A program made the translations under genes and the position numbers. Under the pieces are notes generated by a model. The model had not been told where the DNA came from. It did not search any database and saw nothing but the letters and a program-made list of their open reading frames with translations. 64,000 nt of DNA from Micromonospora_E sp048060115 (lineage in GTDB: Bacteria > Actinomycetota > Actinomycetes > Mycobacteriales > Micromonosporaceae), in the NCBI RefSeq assembly GCF_048060115.1, contig NZ_JBHMIM010000006.1, positions 1 through 64,000 on the forward strand, written 5' to 3'. Below are positions 16,547 to 25,370 of this stretch, piece by piece. How positions within the stretch are numbered: the stretch's first letter is position 1; each line of letters begins with the position of its first letter.

Positions 16547-17782
16547 ATGACATCCACCCACCGCAACACGACGTTTCGATCGGCCCGTACGGCGACTGTG
16601 CTCGCCGTACTGATGCTGGGGTCGACGCTGGCCGTCACCACACCCGCCGCCGCCTCCGCCGCCGTGCCCACCGCGGAGATGGCCGACTGCCTGCTCTACG
16701 AGTCGACCGACGAGCTGGCCTGCTACCGCGACTTCCAGACCGCGATGAAGGTGGCGACCGACGGCGCGGTCACCGACGCCCCGCGTGACGGGAGTCGACT
16801 CGACGCGGCAACCACCGAGCGGATCGCCGCCGCCGGCACCGCAGCCACCCGCGCCATGGCATCGGGTACGTCCGCAGCCGCCCAGGTCGTCCTCGGGATC
16901 GCGTACCGAGACGCCAACTTCTTGGGCGGCTCGCTGAGCATGATCTCGCAATCCGGCACCTGCAGCGGCGGCAAGTACTACTACTTCAACAACCTCGCCA
17001 GCGCTGGCTGGGGCGACGTGATCAGCTCGTACAAGAACGTCACCGACTGCGCCAGCAACTATTACGTCAACACCAACCAGTCCGGCACCCCCCACATGTG
17101 GTACTCGCACGACCGGCTCGCGCGGGTGCCCGCCGACAACCAGTACAGCTCGGTCAGGTTCTGGGACGGACCGTCCCGCGCGGAGCTCTTCGAGCACTGC
17201 GACGGCCGGGCCGTGTCCTGCCGGTTCGTTGCGGGAACGCCGGTGACCGAGACCACCGCCGGCTTCCACGAGGTCGCCTCGCACTTCAACTGCACCCCGT
17301 ACGACAACAGCCTGTCGGTCGAATGGTCCGACACCACCGGTGGGTCGATCAGCATGACCTCCAAGGTGCCCGCGACCACCTTCGGCTCCAGCGCGCTGAG
17401 CAACGTGTCGACGAGCATCAGCCAGAGCATCGGCCGGCAGTGGAACTGGGAGTCGACGGTCTCCCGGACCACGTCGCTCAACGCCGGCCCGTCGGGCTGG
17501 GCCGCGCTGGACCGCAGCCCCAAGCTGCAGACCGCCCAGGGCACGATCGAGATCAAGCTGAAGAGCAACGCCTGGGGCCGCAAGGAGTGGTACATCTGGG
17601 ACTTCGAGGCGACCGTCGAGGTCCCCGACCATCTGGGCGTCACCCGGTCCCGGGGCGGCCCGATGACCGAGGCCCAGATCGCTGAGCTCTGCACCGACCC
17701 GGCCCGCCGGGCTGCCGCCGCGCCGACCCGCTCCGAGACCCGCCGCGAGCTCGCCGACGACCGGCCAGCCACCGCCAGCTGA
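16547..17782 (+). CDS. Secreted protein with crystallin-like and pore-forming-toxin-like regions
   Basis: The 411-residue protein has a clear signal peptide (residues 1-40, ending ASAAVP). About residues 110-165, with YRDANFLGG-L and a GWGDVISSYKN turn plus two cysteines, resemble a beta/gamma-crystallin or I36-inhibitor fold. Residues 235-350 are Ser/Thr-rich alternating strands (GGSISMTS, SNVSTSISQSIGRQWNWES, QGTIEIKL), which recall aerolysin/ETX-type pore-forming modules. No enzyme motif is visible. The ATG at 16547 fits the signal peptide, although the ribosome site is weak. The toxin likeness is pattern-based only. Confidence 0.7.
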   Translation: MTSTHRNTTFRSARTATVLAVLMLGSTLAVTTPAAASAAVPTAEMADCLLYESTDELACYRDFQTAMKVATDGAVTDAPRDGSRLDAATTERIAAAGTAATRAMASGTSAAAQVVLGIAYRDANFLGGSLSMISQSGTCSGGKYYYFNNLASAGWGDVISSYKNVTDCASNYYVNTNQSGTPHMWYSHDRLARVPADNQYSSVRFWDGPSRAELFEHCDGRAVSCRFVAGTPVTETTAGFHEVASHFNCTPYDNSLSVEWSDTTGGSISMTSKVPATTFGSSALSNVSTSISQSIGRQWNWESTVSRTTSLNAGPSGWAALDRSPKLQTAQGTIEIKLKSNAWGRKEWYIWDFEATVEVPDHLGVTRSRGGPMTEAQIAELCTDPARRAAAAPTRSETRRELADDRPATAS

Positions 17783-17799
17783 TCCCTGCCCCGCCTTCC

Positions 17800-17833
17800 G
17801 GCCCGGGGTGTCCGCTGGCGGACACCCCGGGCC
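17800..17833. terminator. Strong bidirectional hairpin between convergent genes
   Basis: Arms 17800-17815 and 17818-17833 are perfectly complementary (16 bp), with a minimal loop. It lies between the secreted protein gene and drmC, which converge here, and marks the downstream end of the DISARM operon. Confidence 0.85.
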
Positions 17834-17863
17834 GGGGTGCCTTGTGAGGCCGCGACCTACCGG

Positions 17864-18673
17864 TCAGAGTCGCCGCAGGACTCCGGTGCGCGGTTCCATC
17901 AGCGCGGCGAAGTGGTCGACGAGTCGTCGTACCACCGCCGCGTCCCGCACCACCACCCCGACTTCCAGATTGTCCGACAGCGCCCGGTCGGTCAGGTTGG
18001 AGCTGCTGACCAGCGCGGCGTCGGTGTCGGCGGCGATCACCTTGGCGTGCAGGGCCGGAAGTGACCGGCCGGGCTGTCGCCGCACCGCCACCGGCCAGTG
18101 CCAGCAGGTGACCCGGTCACCGAGGCCGGCGAAGACGTCGGCTCCGGTCACCCCGCGCAGCGGTCCGCCGTCGGCGGCGCCGCTCTCGGACACCAGGTCG
18201 ACCCGGACGCCGCGGTCGGCGGCGGCGGACACCTCGACGACGACCTCGGCGACGCCGTACGCGGCGAAGCTGACCATCAGCAGCGACCGGCGGGCCTGCC
18301 GGATCAGTTCGACCACCACCGACCGGGTCAGCCGGACCGCGACGGCCGGGCTACTCGGCCCGCTGACCACCAGCTCGGTACGCCGAACCTCGGCCCGCCG
18401 CTGCAGGTGGGCGGCGCTTCGCAGGGCCAACGCGACGGCTGTACCGGGCAGGTCGGGGGCGTGGGTCCGCCAGGCGGTGACCAGCCGTCTGGCGTGGGCG
18501 GCGACGGCGTACCCGGGGCGGGCGTCGATCAGCGCGGCCTCGACCGTGGCGTCCGGCCGGTGGACCGATGCCAGGACGCCGGCCCACGCGGCGACGTGCC
18601 CGGCCGGCAGCTCGGCGGCCAGCTCGGCGGCCAGCTCGGCGACGGTCTGCGCCATGGCCTCGGACGGGTTCAC
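17864..18673 (-). CDS. drmC: DISARM protein DrmC, phospholipase D-like
   Basis: The 269-residue protein has a helical N-terminal half and a C-terminal PLD-like domain. The domain carries one HxKx4D-type motif, HAKVIAADTDAALVSSSNLT, near residue 210. DrmC is the PLD member of the DrmABC core of DISARM anti-phage systems; it was reported to be dispensable in the class 2 system, and its substrate is unknown. It follows drmB by 13 bp. GTG at 18673 is taken as start; ATG at 18655 is an alternative. A short duplication makes LAAELAAEL near the N-terminus. Confidence 0.88.
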   Translation of the reverse strand: MNPSEAMAQTVAELAAELAAELPAGHVAAWAGVLASVHRPDATVEAALIDARPGYAVAAHARRLVTAWRTHAPDLPGTAVALALRSAAHLQRRAEVRRTELVVSGPSSPAVAVRLTRSVVVELIRQARRSLLMVSFAAYGVAEVVVEVSAAADRGVRVDLVSESGAADGGPLRGVTGADVFAGLGDRVTCWHWPVAVRRQPGRSLPALHAKVIAADTDAALVSSSNLTDRALSDNLEVGVVVRDAAVVRRLVDHFAALMEPRTGVLRRL

Positions 18674-18686
18674 CGTTGGCAGCCGG

Positions 18687-20528
18687 TCACCGGAAGAAGC
18701 CGCACTCGCTGTCGGCGAGGGTGTCGACCAGCAACGACCGGTCCAGGTAGTGGTTGCCGCCTTCGCAGGAGGTTTCGGCGGCGTACAGGCAGGCATGGCA
18801 GGCGGCTCCGGCGAGCCGGCCATGCACAGTCGGGTCGTGTTCGGCGCAGAGCGGGTCGGAGCTGCACAGCCGGGCACCGTCCAACGCGCGGTCGATCAGC
18901 GGACCGAGCCGGTCGGCCCGGCCGAGGGAGACCAGCCCGCCGAGGGTGCCTTCGCTGTCTGGGGCGGCGGTGTAGAGCAGCACCCCGGCCATCGGCACTT
19001 CGCCGGTACGCGCGTACACCCGCTCGCCGATGCCGGAGGCGCTGTAGCCGCACTCCAGCGCCAGCTCCCGGATCAGGGTGTGCGCGAAGGTGTGCAGCAG
19101 CAGGTAGCGCAGGCCGGGCCAGGCCCCGGGGGGTAGTTCCCGCTGCGCCCGCCACTTCTCGTGGGCCCGGATCAGCAGCTGTTCGCGGGCCTTGACCGCG
19201 GGGTCGTGCTCCCAGGCGACGATGCGTTCCTCGGTGAACCGCAGGAAGATGCCTTCACCGCGGGTTTCGGCGCACGGCACCCAGGTGGGCGGCTCGGCGG
19301 ACAGCGGTGCGCGGCACCGGTCGGGGGTGTCGAGCACGTCCCGTTCGGGGGCGTCGATGCGGGTGAAGCCGTACAGTGCGGCGACCCGACGCAGCCGGGG
19401 CACCAGCACCACCTGGCTCAGCCAGTCCCGGTGCCCGGCCGGGACCGGCTCCGGTCGGGTGGTGAAGTCCGGCAGTGCCGCGCCGACGCTGGCGGTGAAC
19501 GCGCGCCACTCGGGCAGGTGCAGGTCGAGATTGTCCCAGTCACCGCCACCGGGGACGTCGCCGGCTTCGTGCCGCCGCTGGATCGCCGCCCACACCTTGT
19601 CCACTCCGTGCGGTTGCAGCTCGGGCCAGCAGGTCTGGGTGGGCAGGATCATCGTGCCGGTCTGCGCTGGCAGCGGAGCGAGCACGCTCAGCGTCGGCCA
19701 GAACTCGGCGACCAGGTGGTCCACCGGGTGTTCGGCCTTCGGCACGCTGAACACCGCCGCCTGCATGGCGAACCAGCTGTTGGTGGCGCCGAGCGCCAGG
19801 GTGCGCGGCGGCGCGTCGCACGGTTCGTAGCTGCCCAGGTGCGGGTGGCGGCCCCGGCAGGCGGGCAGATTGCGTTCGGCGAGCGCCCCGATCGCCTCCG
19901 ACATCGGCCGGTGGGTCGAACACTGGCCGCAGGTGACGAAGATGTTGGTGGTCTCGCCGGTGCTGCCGCGTTCGGACAGTTGCAGCGGATGCCCGGCACC
20001 GGGGTCGCTGCCCCGGTGCACGAAGTACGACCAGGGGAAGTCGTCGAGGTGGCCGTTGCCGCAGGCCAGCACGAACCGGGCCGGTACGGCGGTGGGTCGG
20101 CCGCCGCCGTTGCCCCGGCAGGTGTGCACGTAGCGGACCTTGTCCGGCGTCGGCGCCGAGACCAGCTCGAACAGACCCGACTCGACTGGGGCGAGTTGGT
20201 TGCACCGGGTGTCGGAGCAACGCAACCAGGCGGGGAACAACGCGACCGGCACCCCGATGCGGGCCCATTCGGCGTACGGGTCGGAGGTTTCCGGCAGGTG
20301 TGGCGGCAGCCGCAGCGCCTGCACCTGGTAGCCGAGTTTGGCGCGCATGGCGGCGAGCAGCCGGTCTTCGGTGATGACGGTGGCGCGGGCCAGCTCCCAG
20401 TGGTCGAGGCCGAGCGGCATCACCGACAGGCTGGGCAGGTCGGCGACGGAGCCGATGCCGTAGGTGTGCAGCAGCTGGTTGGGGCGCAGCGCGCCGACCC
20501 GCAGTTGCCGTTGCTGTGGGTCGCTCAC
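18687..20528 (-). CDS. drmB: DISARM protein DrmB (DUF1998)
   Basis: The 613-residue protein matches DrmB. It has RPNQLLHTYGIGSVADLPSL at the N-terminus, several paired cysteines that may bind zinc (CSDTRCN, CGQCSTHR, CxxC-like near the end), and the C-terminal DUF1998 domain with LLLHTFAHTLIREL, ECGYSASGIGERVY and a Cys cluster around CHACLYAAETSCE. DrmB partners the DrmA helicase; a DrmAB complex binds DNA and is held inactive until a trigger such as a 5' overhang displaces an autoinhibitory loop. The GTG overlaps the drmA stop (GTGA), so the pair is translationally coupled. Confidence 0.93.
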   Translation of the reverse strand: MSDPQQRQLRVGALRPNQLLHTYGIGSVADLPSLSVMPLGLDHWELARATVITEDRLLAAMRAKLGYQVQALRLPPHLPETSDPYAEWARIGVPVALFPAWLRCSDTRCNQLAPVESGLFELVSAPTPDKVRYVHTCRGNGGGRPTAVPARFVLACGNGHLDDFPWSYFVHRGSDPGAGHPLQLSERGSTGETTNIFVTCGQCSTHRPMSEAIGALAERNLPACRGRHPHLGSYEPCDAPPRTLALGATNSWFAMQAAVFSVPKAEHPVDHLVAEFWPTLSVLAPLPAQTGTMILPTQTCWPELQPHGVDKVWAAIQRRHEAGDVPGGGDWDNLDLHLPEWRAFTASVGAALPDFTTRPEPVPAGHRDWLSQVVLVPRLRRVAALYGFTRIDAPERDVLDTPDRCRAPLSAEPPTWVPCAETRGEGIFLRFTEERIVAWEHDPAVKAREQLLIRAHEKWRAQRELPPGAWPGLRYLLLHTFAHTLIRELALECGYSASGIGERVYARTGEVPMAGVLLYTAAPDSEGTLGGLVSLGRADRLGPLIDRALDGARLCSSDPLCAEHDPTVHGRLAGAACHACLYAAETSCEGGNHYLDRSLLVDTLADSECGFFR

Positions 20529-23500
20529 GCCAGCGCCTCCGGCCCGTCGGCTCCGCCAGCGGCCCCACCGGCGGCGGCCCCGGTGCCGGTCGCCGGATCG
20601 GCGCGGGGCACGAACGGTGGCGGTGGTTCCGCGATGGCGGCCCCGGTGAGCTGCAACTGCAGCTGCACACCGGGTTCGACGTCGCGCAGCGAGGTCGGGC
20701 AGGTGGTCTGCCGCCAGCGGCCCTCCTCGGGGCGGTGCAGCAGCCCGGCGATGTCGTCGCTGCGGCGCGGCTTGTCGTACGCGAGTCGCCGGGCGGGCAT
20801 GGCCCGTTCCCGCGCCCACGCGTCGAGCCGCGCTTCCAGCTCGTCCTCGACGCGTAGCCGTACGGCGTTGTCGGCGGCGACGTCGCTGCGCCGGGCGAGG
20901 AAACGCACCACGTGGTCGGCGAGGGGGCCGTAGCGGTCGAAGTGCTGGACGCTCAGGTTGCCGTTGTAGGTGTGTTCCAGGTTGCGGATCAGGGCGACCA
21001 GCACCCCGGTCAGGCCGCGGTCGATGGCCCGATCGGCGAACGGGGTGACCGACAGCGCTTCGACCTGCCGGTAGACGGTGGCGTGGAAGTGGTCGAAGCG
21101 TTCGTAGTGCGACAGGTCGCGGGGGCGGGCCCAGTTGTAGACGGTGAAGACGATGCCGGGGGCGGCGCGACCGACCCGGCTGGTGGCCTGGATGTACTCG
21201 GCGGCCGACTTGGGCTGGTTGGCGACGACCATCACGCCGAGCCGGGACACGTCGACCCCGACGGAGATCATGCTGGTGGCGAGCAGCACGTCGATCGGTC
21301 TCGGGCCGGCTTTGCCGCGCCCGCCGGTGAACCGGACGGCGAGCCGGTCCAGCAGCGGCCGGATCGCGTCGGAGGGCATCCGGGAGGTCAGCTCCTCCAG
21401 CAGCGGGTCGTAGCGGCGGGCGAGGCCGCGTTCGTCAGCGCGGGTAAGTCGGGTGGAGACGTCGTCTTCGACGAGGCGTCGCATGCCGCCGAGGTCGCGC
21501 AGGCTGTTGAAGTAGCCGACCAGGGTCATGTACGGGTCGGTGACGTCGTTTCGGCCGTAGCGTTCGTGCAGCTTCTGGGCGGCACCGAGGACCGACACGT
21601 AGACCCGGATCAGGGTCGACTTGATCCGGGTGCCGTGGGCGCAGATGCCGATGTAGCGCCGGCCGGGACGCTGGTCGGGGTGACGTTGGCGGGCGAAGAA
21701 GCTGTCGGCGGCGTCGAGACCGGGCGGCGGGAACACTTCGGTGCTGCGGTGGAACAGCGCGCCGATCTGCTGGTGGGCTCGGCGGACCGTCGCGGTGGAG
21801 GCGATCACCTTGGGCCGGGTCGAGTGGCCGGTCATCGGCTGCCAGGTGGCGAGCCGGTCGACGGCGGTCTCGTAGAGGCCGACGAGGGAGCCGAGCGGCC
21901 CGGAGATCAGGTGCAGCTCGTCCTGGATGATCAGGTCGGGGGGTCGCAGTCGGGGACAGTCGACGATGCGGGCCAGGCCGGCGTTGCCGGTGGCCCGGTG
22001 GTACGTCGCTTCCCAGTCGGTGCGCTCCAGGTCTTCGGTGACGTAGCCGTGCCGTTCACAGCGCCGGCTGACCTGCCCGAACAACGCTGAGGTCTCGCCC
22101 TTCCAGGCCAGTTGGGCGAACTTGTCGACGGTGGCGATCAGCAGGGCCGGCGGGTGCCGGTAGATCTCCTCGTCGACCACGAGCACCGGCAGCCCGCGCT
22201 GGTCGTCGGGCCGGCCGAAGCCGGCGAGCTCGCCGAACGGGCATTCGACGTCGGGGCAGCGCACCAGGGTCCGGCGGTACGTCGGGTCGATCATGATGTC
22301 CCGGCCGGGTTCGATCCGGCTGCCGCACCACGGGCAGCTGGTCAGCTGGTGTGGTGACCCGTGGCCCCGGGTGGCGGCACCGCGCCGGCCACGCTGCTGC
22401 TGCTGCCACTGCCGGGCCTGGTCGGTGTGGTTGGGGGTGACCTTGCCGCCGACCCATAGTCCGATCCGGATCGGCGTGTCACCCCAGGTGGTTTCGTCGG
22501 CACGGCGCAGGGTTTCGGCGGCGCAGATCAGGGTGGCGGCCCGCTCGAACTGCTGGATGGTGAGCAGCCGCAGCGTGTAGCGCATCAGCACGGCGAGGCC
22601 GTCGGCGGCGACCAGGCCACCGTAGGCGGGTTGCAGCCGGCGGATCGCGATGGTGAAGGCGGTCAACCCGAGGTACGCCTCGGTCTTGCCGCCACCGGTC
22701 GGGAACCACAGCAGGTCGGCGACGGCTCGCTGTAGATCCTCTGTGCGTTCGGCGTGCCGGGGGTCGGCCAGCGCCGGCAGGTTGATCAGCAGGAAGGCGA
22801 GCTGGAACGGCCGCCAGCGGTGGTTGTCGGGCTGGTCGGCGGCGTCGGTCGCCGCCGCGAGCCCGAGGCCGGGGTGTTCGCGACGGGCGTCGGCGACCCT
22901 GGTGTGCACCCGCTGCAGGTACATCGCCTGGTTGGCGAAGCCGAAGGCGCGGCGGGAGGCCGGGTCGGTGGCGAGCAGGCCGATGCCGGCGGTGATCCGG
23001 TCGGCGGCCCGGCGGGCGTCGCGCAGCGCCTCGGTGACCTGCTGCCGGTGTTCGGTGAGCCGGCGGTGCGGCTGGTCGGCGGCGGCGTCGTTGCCGGCGA
23101 TCCAGGCCCGGTAGCCGTCGACGAGCGGGGTCAGCGCCGCCAGCAGCGGATCACCGGCTGGACCGCGTGCCGAGCCTTTGGCTGGGGCGGCCGCCGGGGT
23201 GGCGGCCAGCTCGGCGAGGCGTTTCATGTCGAGCTCGACGGCGGCCAGCTCCGGCAGATCGGGGTCGGTGTCGGCGGTCGGCACGTCGGTGAACGGCAGT
23301 TCGTGTACGGGCACCGGGCAGGTGCGGATCCGGTGGGCGCGCAGCGCGTGGTCACCGGCGGCCGGGTCGGCCCGCACGGCCGTGCCGTGGCCGACGGCGT
23401 ACTCGGGATGGAAGCGGTAGGCCATCGCGAGCCGGCGGCGTTCGGCCTGGTCGGAGGCGTCGCCGCCGGTTATCTGCTCGGGTCGGGGCCAGAAGACCGG

Positions 23501-24133
23501 CTGGTCGCCGTCGCCGGTGGCGGACAGCTCCACCTGGAAGATCCAGGAGCTGGCGTCGCGCCGCGCGCCGGGCCGCTGCCGGTTCTCCAGGAACAGGGAG
23601 ATCAGCCAGCGGCCGTCGCGGCGGCGGGCCCGGCCGCGTACCACGATGTCGGGTTGGTCCGGGTCGGGGGCCTGCGGCGGCAGCGGGCCTTCGGCGAGTA
23701 CGACGATGATGGTGCCGCCGTAGCTCTGGCGCTGCCAGACCCGGCCGGCGTATTCCTCGCGCTGCGAGGTGGCCCGGTCGTAGCGGCCCCAGCCGCCGGT
23801 GACCCGCAGCGCGGTGGCGGCACCGTCCACGGTGGCGGTGAAGCCGAGCGCAGACGGGGCGAGGCTGGGCACGTTGGGGGCGCTCGGCTCCGGCTGGCCC
23901 TCCATGATGTCCGGTGCGCTGGCGTCGGAGAGCTCGTCCTGGGTGTCGGGCTCGACGGCTTGGCCGTTGGGGGCGAGCCGGCCGAGCAGGTAGCGGTCGA
24001 GCGGGCTCTCCTGGGTGCCGAACTCCTCGTCCGGCCCGTCGAGCGGCCCGAGCAGGTCGGCCAGGACCAGCGCCTGCAGCTCGTCGCGGATCACGCCCGC
24101 GTCTGGTCTGCCGAGTACGCCCGCCTCACCCAT
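20525..24133 (-). CDS. drmA: DISARM helicase DrmA
   Basis: This large helicase (1202 residues from ATG 24133) carries Walker A in WFPTGGGKTEAYLGL, a DExH-like IIQDELHL, SATVRRAHQQ, and a C-terminal helicase domain with VGVDVSRLGVMVV and the arginine-finger motif QATSRVGR. A zinc-like cluster CPWCGSR...CPDVECPF lies between the lobes. This is the DrmA arrangement of DISARM. An ATG at 24172 is an alternative start; 24133 is preferred because the conserved VIRDELQALVLADLLGP segment follows closely. The gene looks intact. Its normal upstream partner drmMI is 11.5 kb away, so it must now use another promoter. Confidence 0.93.
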   Translation of the reverse strand: MGEAGVLGRPDAGVIRDELQALVLADLLGPLDGPDEEFGTQESPLDRYLLGRLAPNGQAVEPDTQDELSDASAPDIMEGQPEPSAPNVPSLAPSALGFTATVDGAATALRVTGGWGRYDRATSQREEYAGRVWQRQSYGGTIIVVLAEGPLPPQAPDPDQPDIVVRGRARRRDGRWLISLFLENRQRPGARRDASSWIFQVELSATGDGDQPVFWPRPEQITGGDASDQAERRRLAMAYRFHPEYAVGHGTAVRADPAAGDHALRAHRIRTCPVPVHELPFTDVPTADTDPDLPELAAVELDMKRLAELAATPAAAPAKGSARGPAGDPLLAALTPLVDGYRAWIAGNDAAADQPHRRLTEHRQQVTEALRDARRAADRITAGIGLLATDPASRRAFGFANQAMYLQRVHTRVADARREHPGLGLAAATDAADQPDNHRWRPFQLAFLLINLPALADPRHAERTEDLQRAVADLLWFPTGGGKTEAYLGLTAFTIAIRRLQPAYGGLVAADGLAVLMRYTLRLLTIQQFERAATLICAAETLRRADETTWGDTPIRIGLWVGGKVTPNHTDQARQWQQQQRGRRGAATRGHGSPHQLTSCPWCGSRIEPGRDIMIDPTYRRTLVRCPDVECPFGELAGFGRPDDQRGLPVLVVDEEIYRHPPALLIATVDKFAQLAWKGETSALFGQVSRRCERHGYVTEDLERTDWEATYHRATGNAGLARIVDCPRLRPPDLIIQDELHLISGPLGSLVGLYETAVDRLATWQPMTGHSTRPKVIASTATVRRAHQQIGALFHRSTEVFPPPGLDAADSFFARQRHPDQRPGRRYIGICAHGTRIKSTLIRVYVSVLGAAQKLHERYGRNDVTDPYMTLVGYFNSLRDLGGMRRLVEDDVSTRLTRADERGLARRYDPLLEELTSRMPSDAIRPLLDRLAVRFTGGRGKAGPRPIDVLLATSMISVGVDVSRLGVMVVANQPKSAAEYIQATSRVGRAAPGIVFTVYNWARPRDLSHYERFDHFHATVYRQVEALSVTPFADRAIDRGLTGVLVALIRNLEHTYNGNLSVQHFDRYGPLADHVVRFLARRSDVAADNAVRLRVEDELEARLDAWARERAMPARRLAYDKPRRSDDIAGLLHRPEEGRWRQTTCPTSLRDVEPGVQLQLQLTGAAIAEPPPPFVPRADPATGTGAAAGGAAGGADGPEALA

Positions 24134-24337
24134 GCCCGCCACCGTAACGGCTCCCACCAAAACCGTCCTCATGCGATCGACTGCACCTGCCGACCGGAAA
24201 GCATGATCACTTGAGTACTTTGACCGTCCGGCAAATGTCGATCATGAGCGAACTGAAGATCAATATCGCCCGCTGAACCTGGACCATCATCCCGATGTGG
24301 ACAAATCAAAAGGCCATGACTTCGCGCCACGGTGCGC

Positions 24338-24364
24338 CGCCGTACGGTCCTTGGCCGTACGGCG
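24338..24364. promoter_or_regulatory. Inverted repeat before the nuclease cassette
   Basis: Perfect 10-bp arms at 24338-24347 and 24355-24364 enclose a 7-nt spacer, about 40 bp before the TTG start of the nuclease gene. It may be an operator or an attenuator hairpin. The 271-bp gap also must contain a drmA promoter, which I could not pin down. Confidence 0.45.
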
Positions 24365-24404
24365 CTACTGTCGTCATCTCGCGATCACGAAGGAGGGTCA
24401 GCCA

Positions 24405-25370
24405 TTGGAGGCGCGGCTGTTGCCGATCAACGCCCTGCTCGGGCTGCTGACGGCCGGTGATATCACTCAGCCCGTGCTGGCTCAGGCAGGATTTCGCCCA
24501 GCCGGGCTGGAAATTCCCGCCAGCGGCGACGCCGGCAATGCCGTCATCGATGCCCTACTGTTCCACGAGGCCAGCAATCATCTGGTGCAGTGCGAAGCGA
24601 AGTCCGGTGCCAACATCGAGGTGCGGCAGGCTTTCGCATACGCGGCGATGGGCCCTGAGTCGTTGGTGCAGGCCGCAGGCGTGACTCTGACGCACCGGAC
24701 CCCGCCGACGCTGGAGACGCTATACATCTGCTTGTCGAAGCACGCCAGCCGGATCAGCCTGAGCCTGGAGAGTGCGGGAGTGTCTGCGCCCCTGCTTGCG
24801 GTCGCTCACCGACGCGTCGACCTGCACAACAGGGAGCATGCGTCAGGACTACTCACCAGGGCTCTCGGCGAAGGCGTAGACCTGGCCGGCCCACCACCTT
24901 CGATCATTCCGTTCGACCCCGACTCTCCGGTAGAGGTAGCTGAGGAGTACGTCCTAGCGGCGCTCGTCGCCATGCTCACGCACAGAGCACCAGCCGTCAC
25001 AATGACTAGCCTTACCGAGCGGGTCGCCCCCTACTACAGCATCTACGGACAAAAGGCGCAGACCGGACTCAGGCGCCTCGTCACTCAGGTTGCTCGAAGT
25101 GTCGCCGACCGCGAGCCTGCATGGTTCGCGTTCGAGCGACGCACAGCGACTCGATCCGAAGACCGTATCCAGTTCAGGAATACTCCTGAGGATCTTCATC
25201 ACAGAGGCCGCACCACCTCATATCAAAGCATCGGAAAGGTGACCAAAGGGATCAAACGCCCAGGGCGCGCCGAGATTGATGGACAATTGGACCTGCTCCA
25301 AGAGCTAGAGGTCGCGGATACTGGCCTGGAGGAGTCGCAGGAGGAAGACGAGCAGGGAGGTGGATCTTGA
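24405..25370 (+). CDS. Putative PD-(D/E)XK-type nuclease, first gene of a two-gene cassette
   Basis: The 321-residue protein begins at a TTG with a strong AAGGAGG eight bases upstream; no ATG in frame has a comparable site. Residues 47-68 read VIDALLF, then QCEAKSGANIE, giving Asp49 and Glu64-x-Lys66, the spacing of a PD-(D/E)XK nuclease core. The following helix (VRQAFAYAAM) fits. The C-terminal third (about 210-300) looks like a helical, winged-helix-like region with basic residues; the tail is acidic. No family is recognised. The stop overlaps the next start (TTGA), so both proteins are probably made in step. Confidence 0.7.
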   Translation: MEARLLPINALLGLLTAGDITQPVLAQAGFRPAGLEIPASGDAGNAVIDALLFHEASNHLVQCEAKSGANIEVRQAFAYAAMGPESLVQAAGVTLTHRTPPTLETLYICLSKHASRISLSLESAGVSAPLLAVAHRRVDLHNREHASGLLTRALGEGVDLAGPPPSIIPFDPDSPVEVAEEYVLAALVAMLTHRAPAVTMTSLTERVAPYYSIYGQKAQTGLRRLVTQVARSVADREPAWFAFERRTATRSEDRIQFRNTPEDLHHRGRTTSYQSIGKVTKGIKRPGRAEIDGQLDLLQELEVADTGLEESQEEDEQGGGS

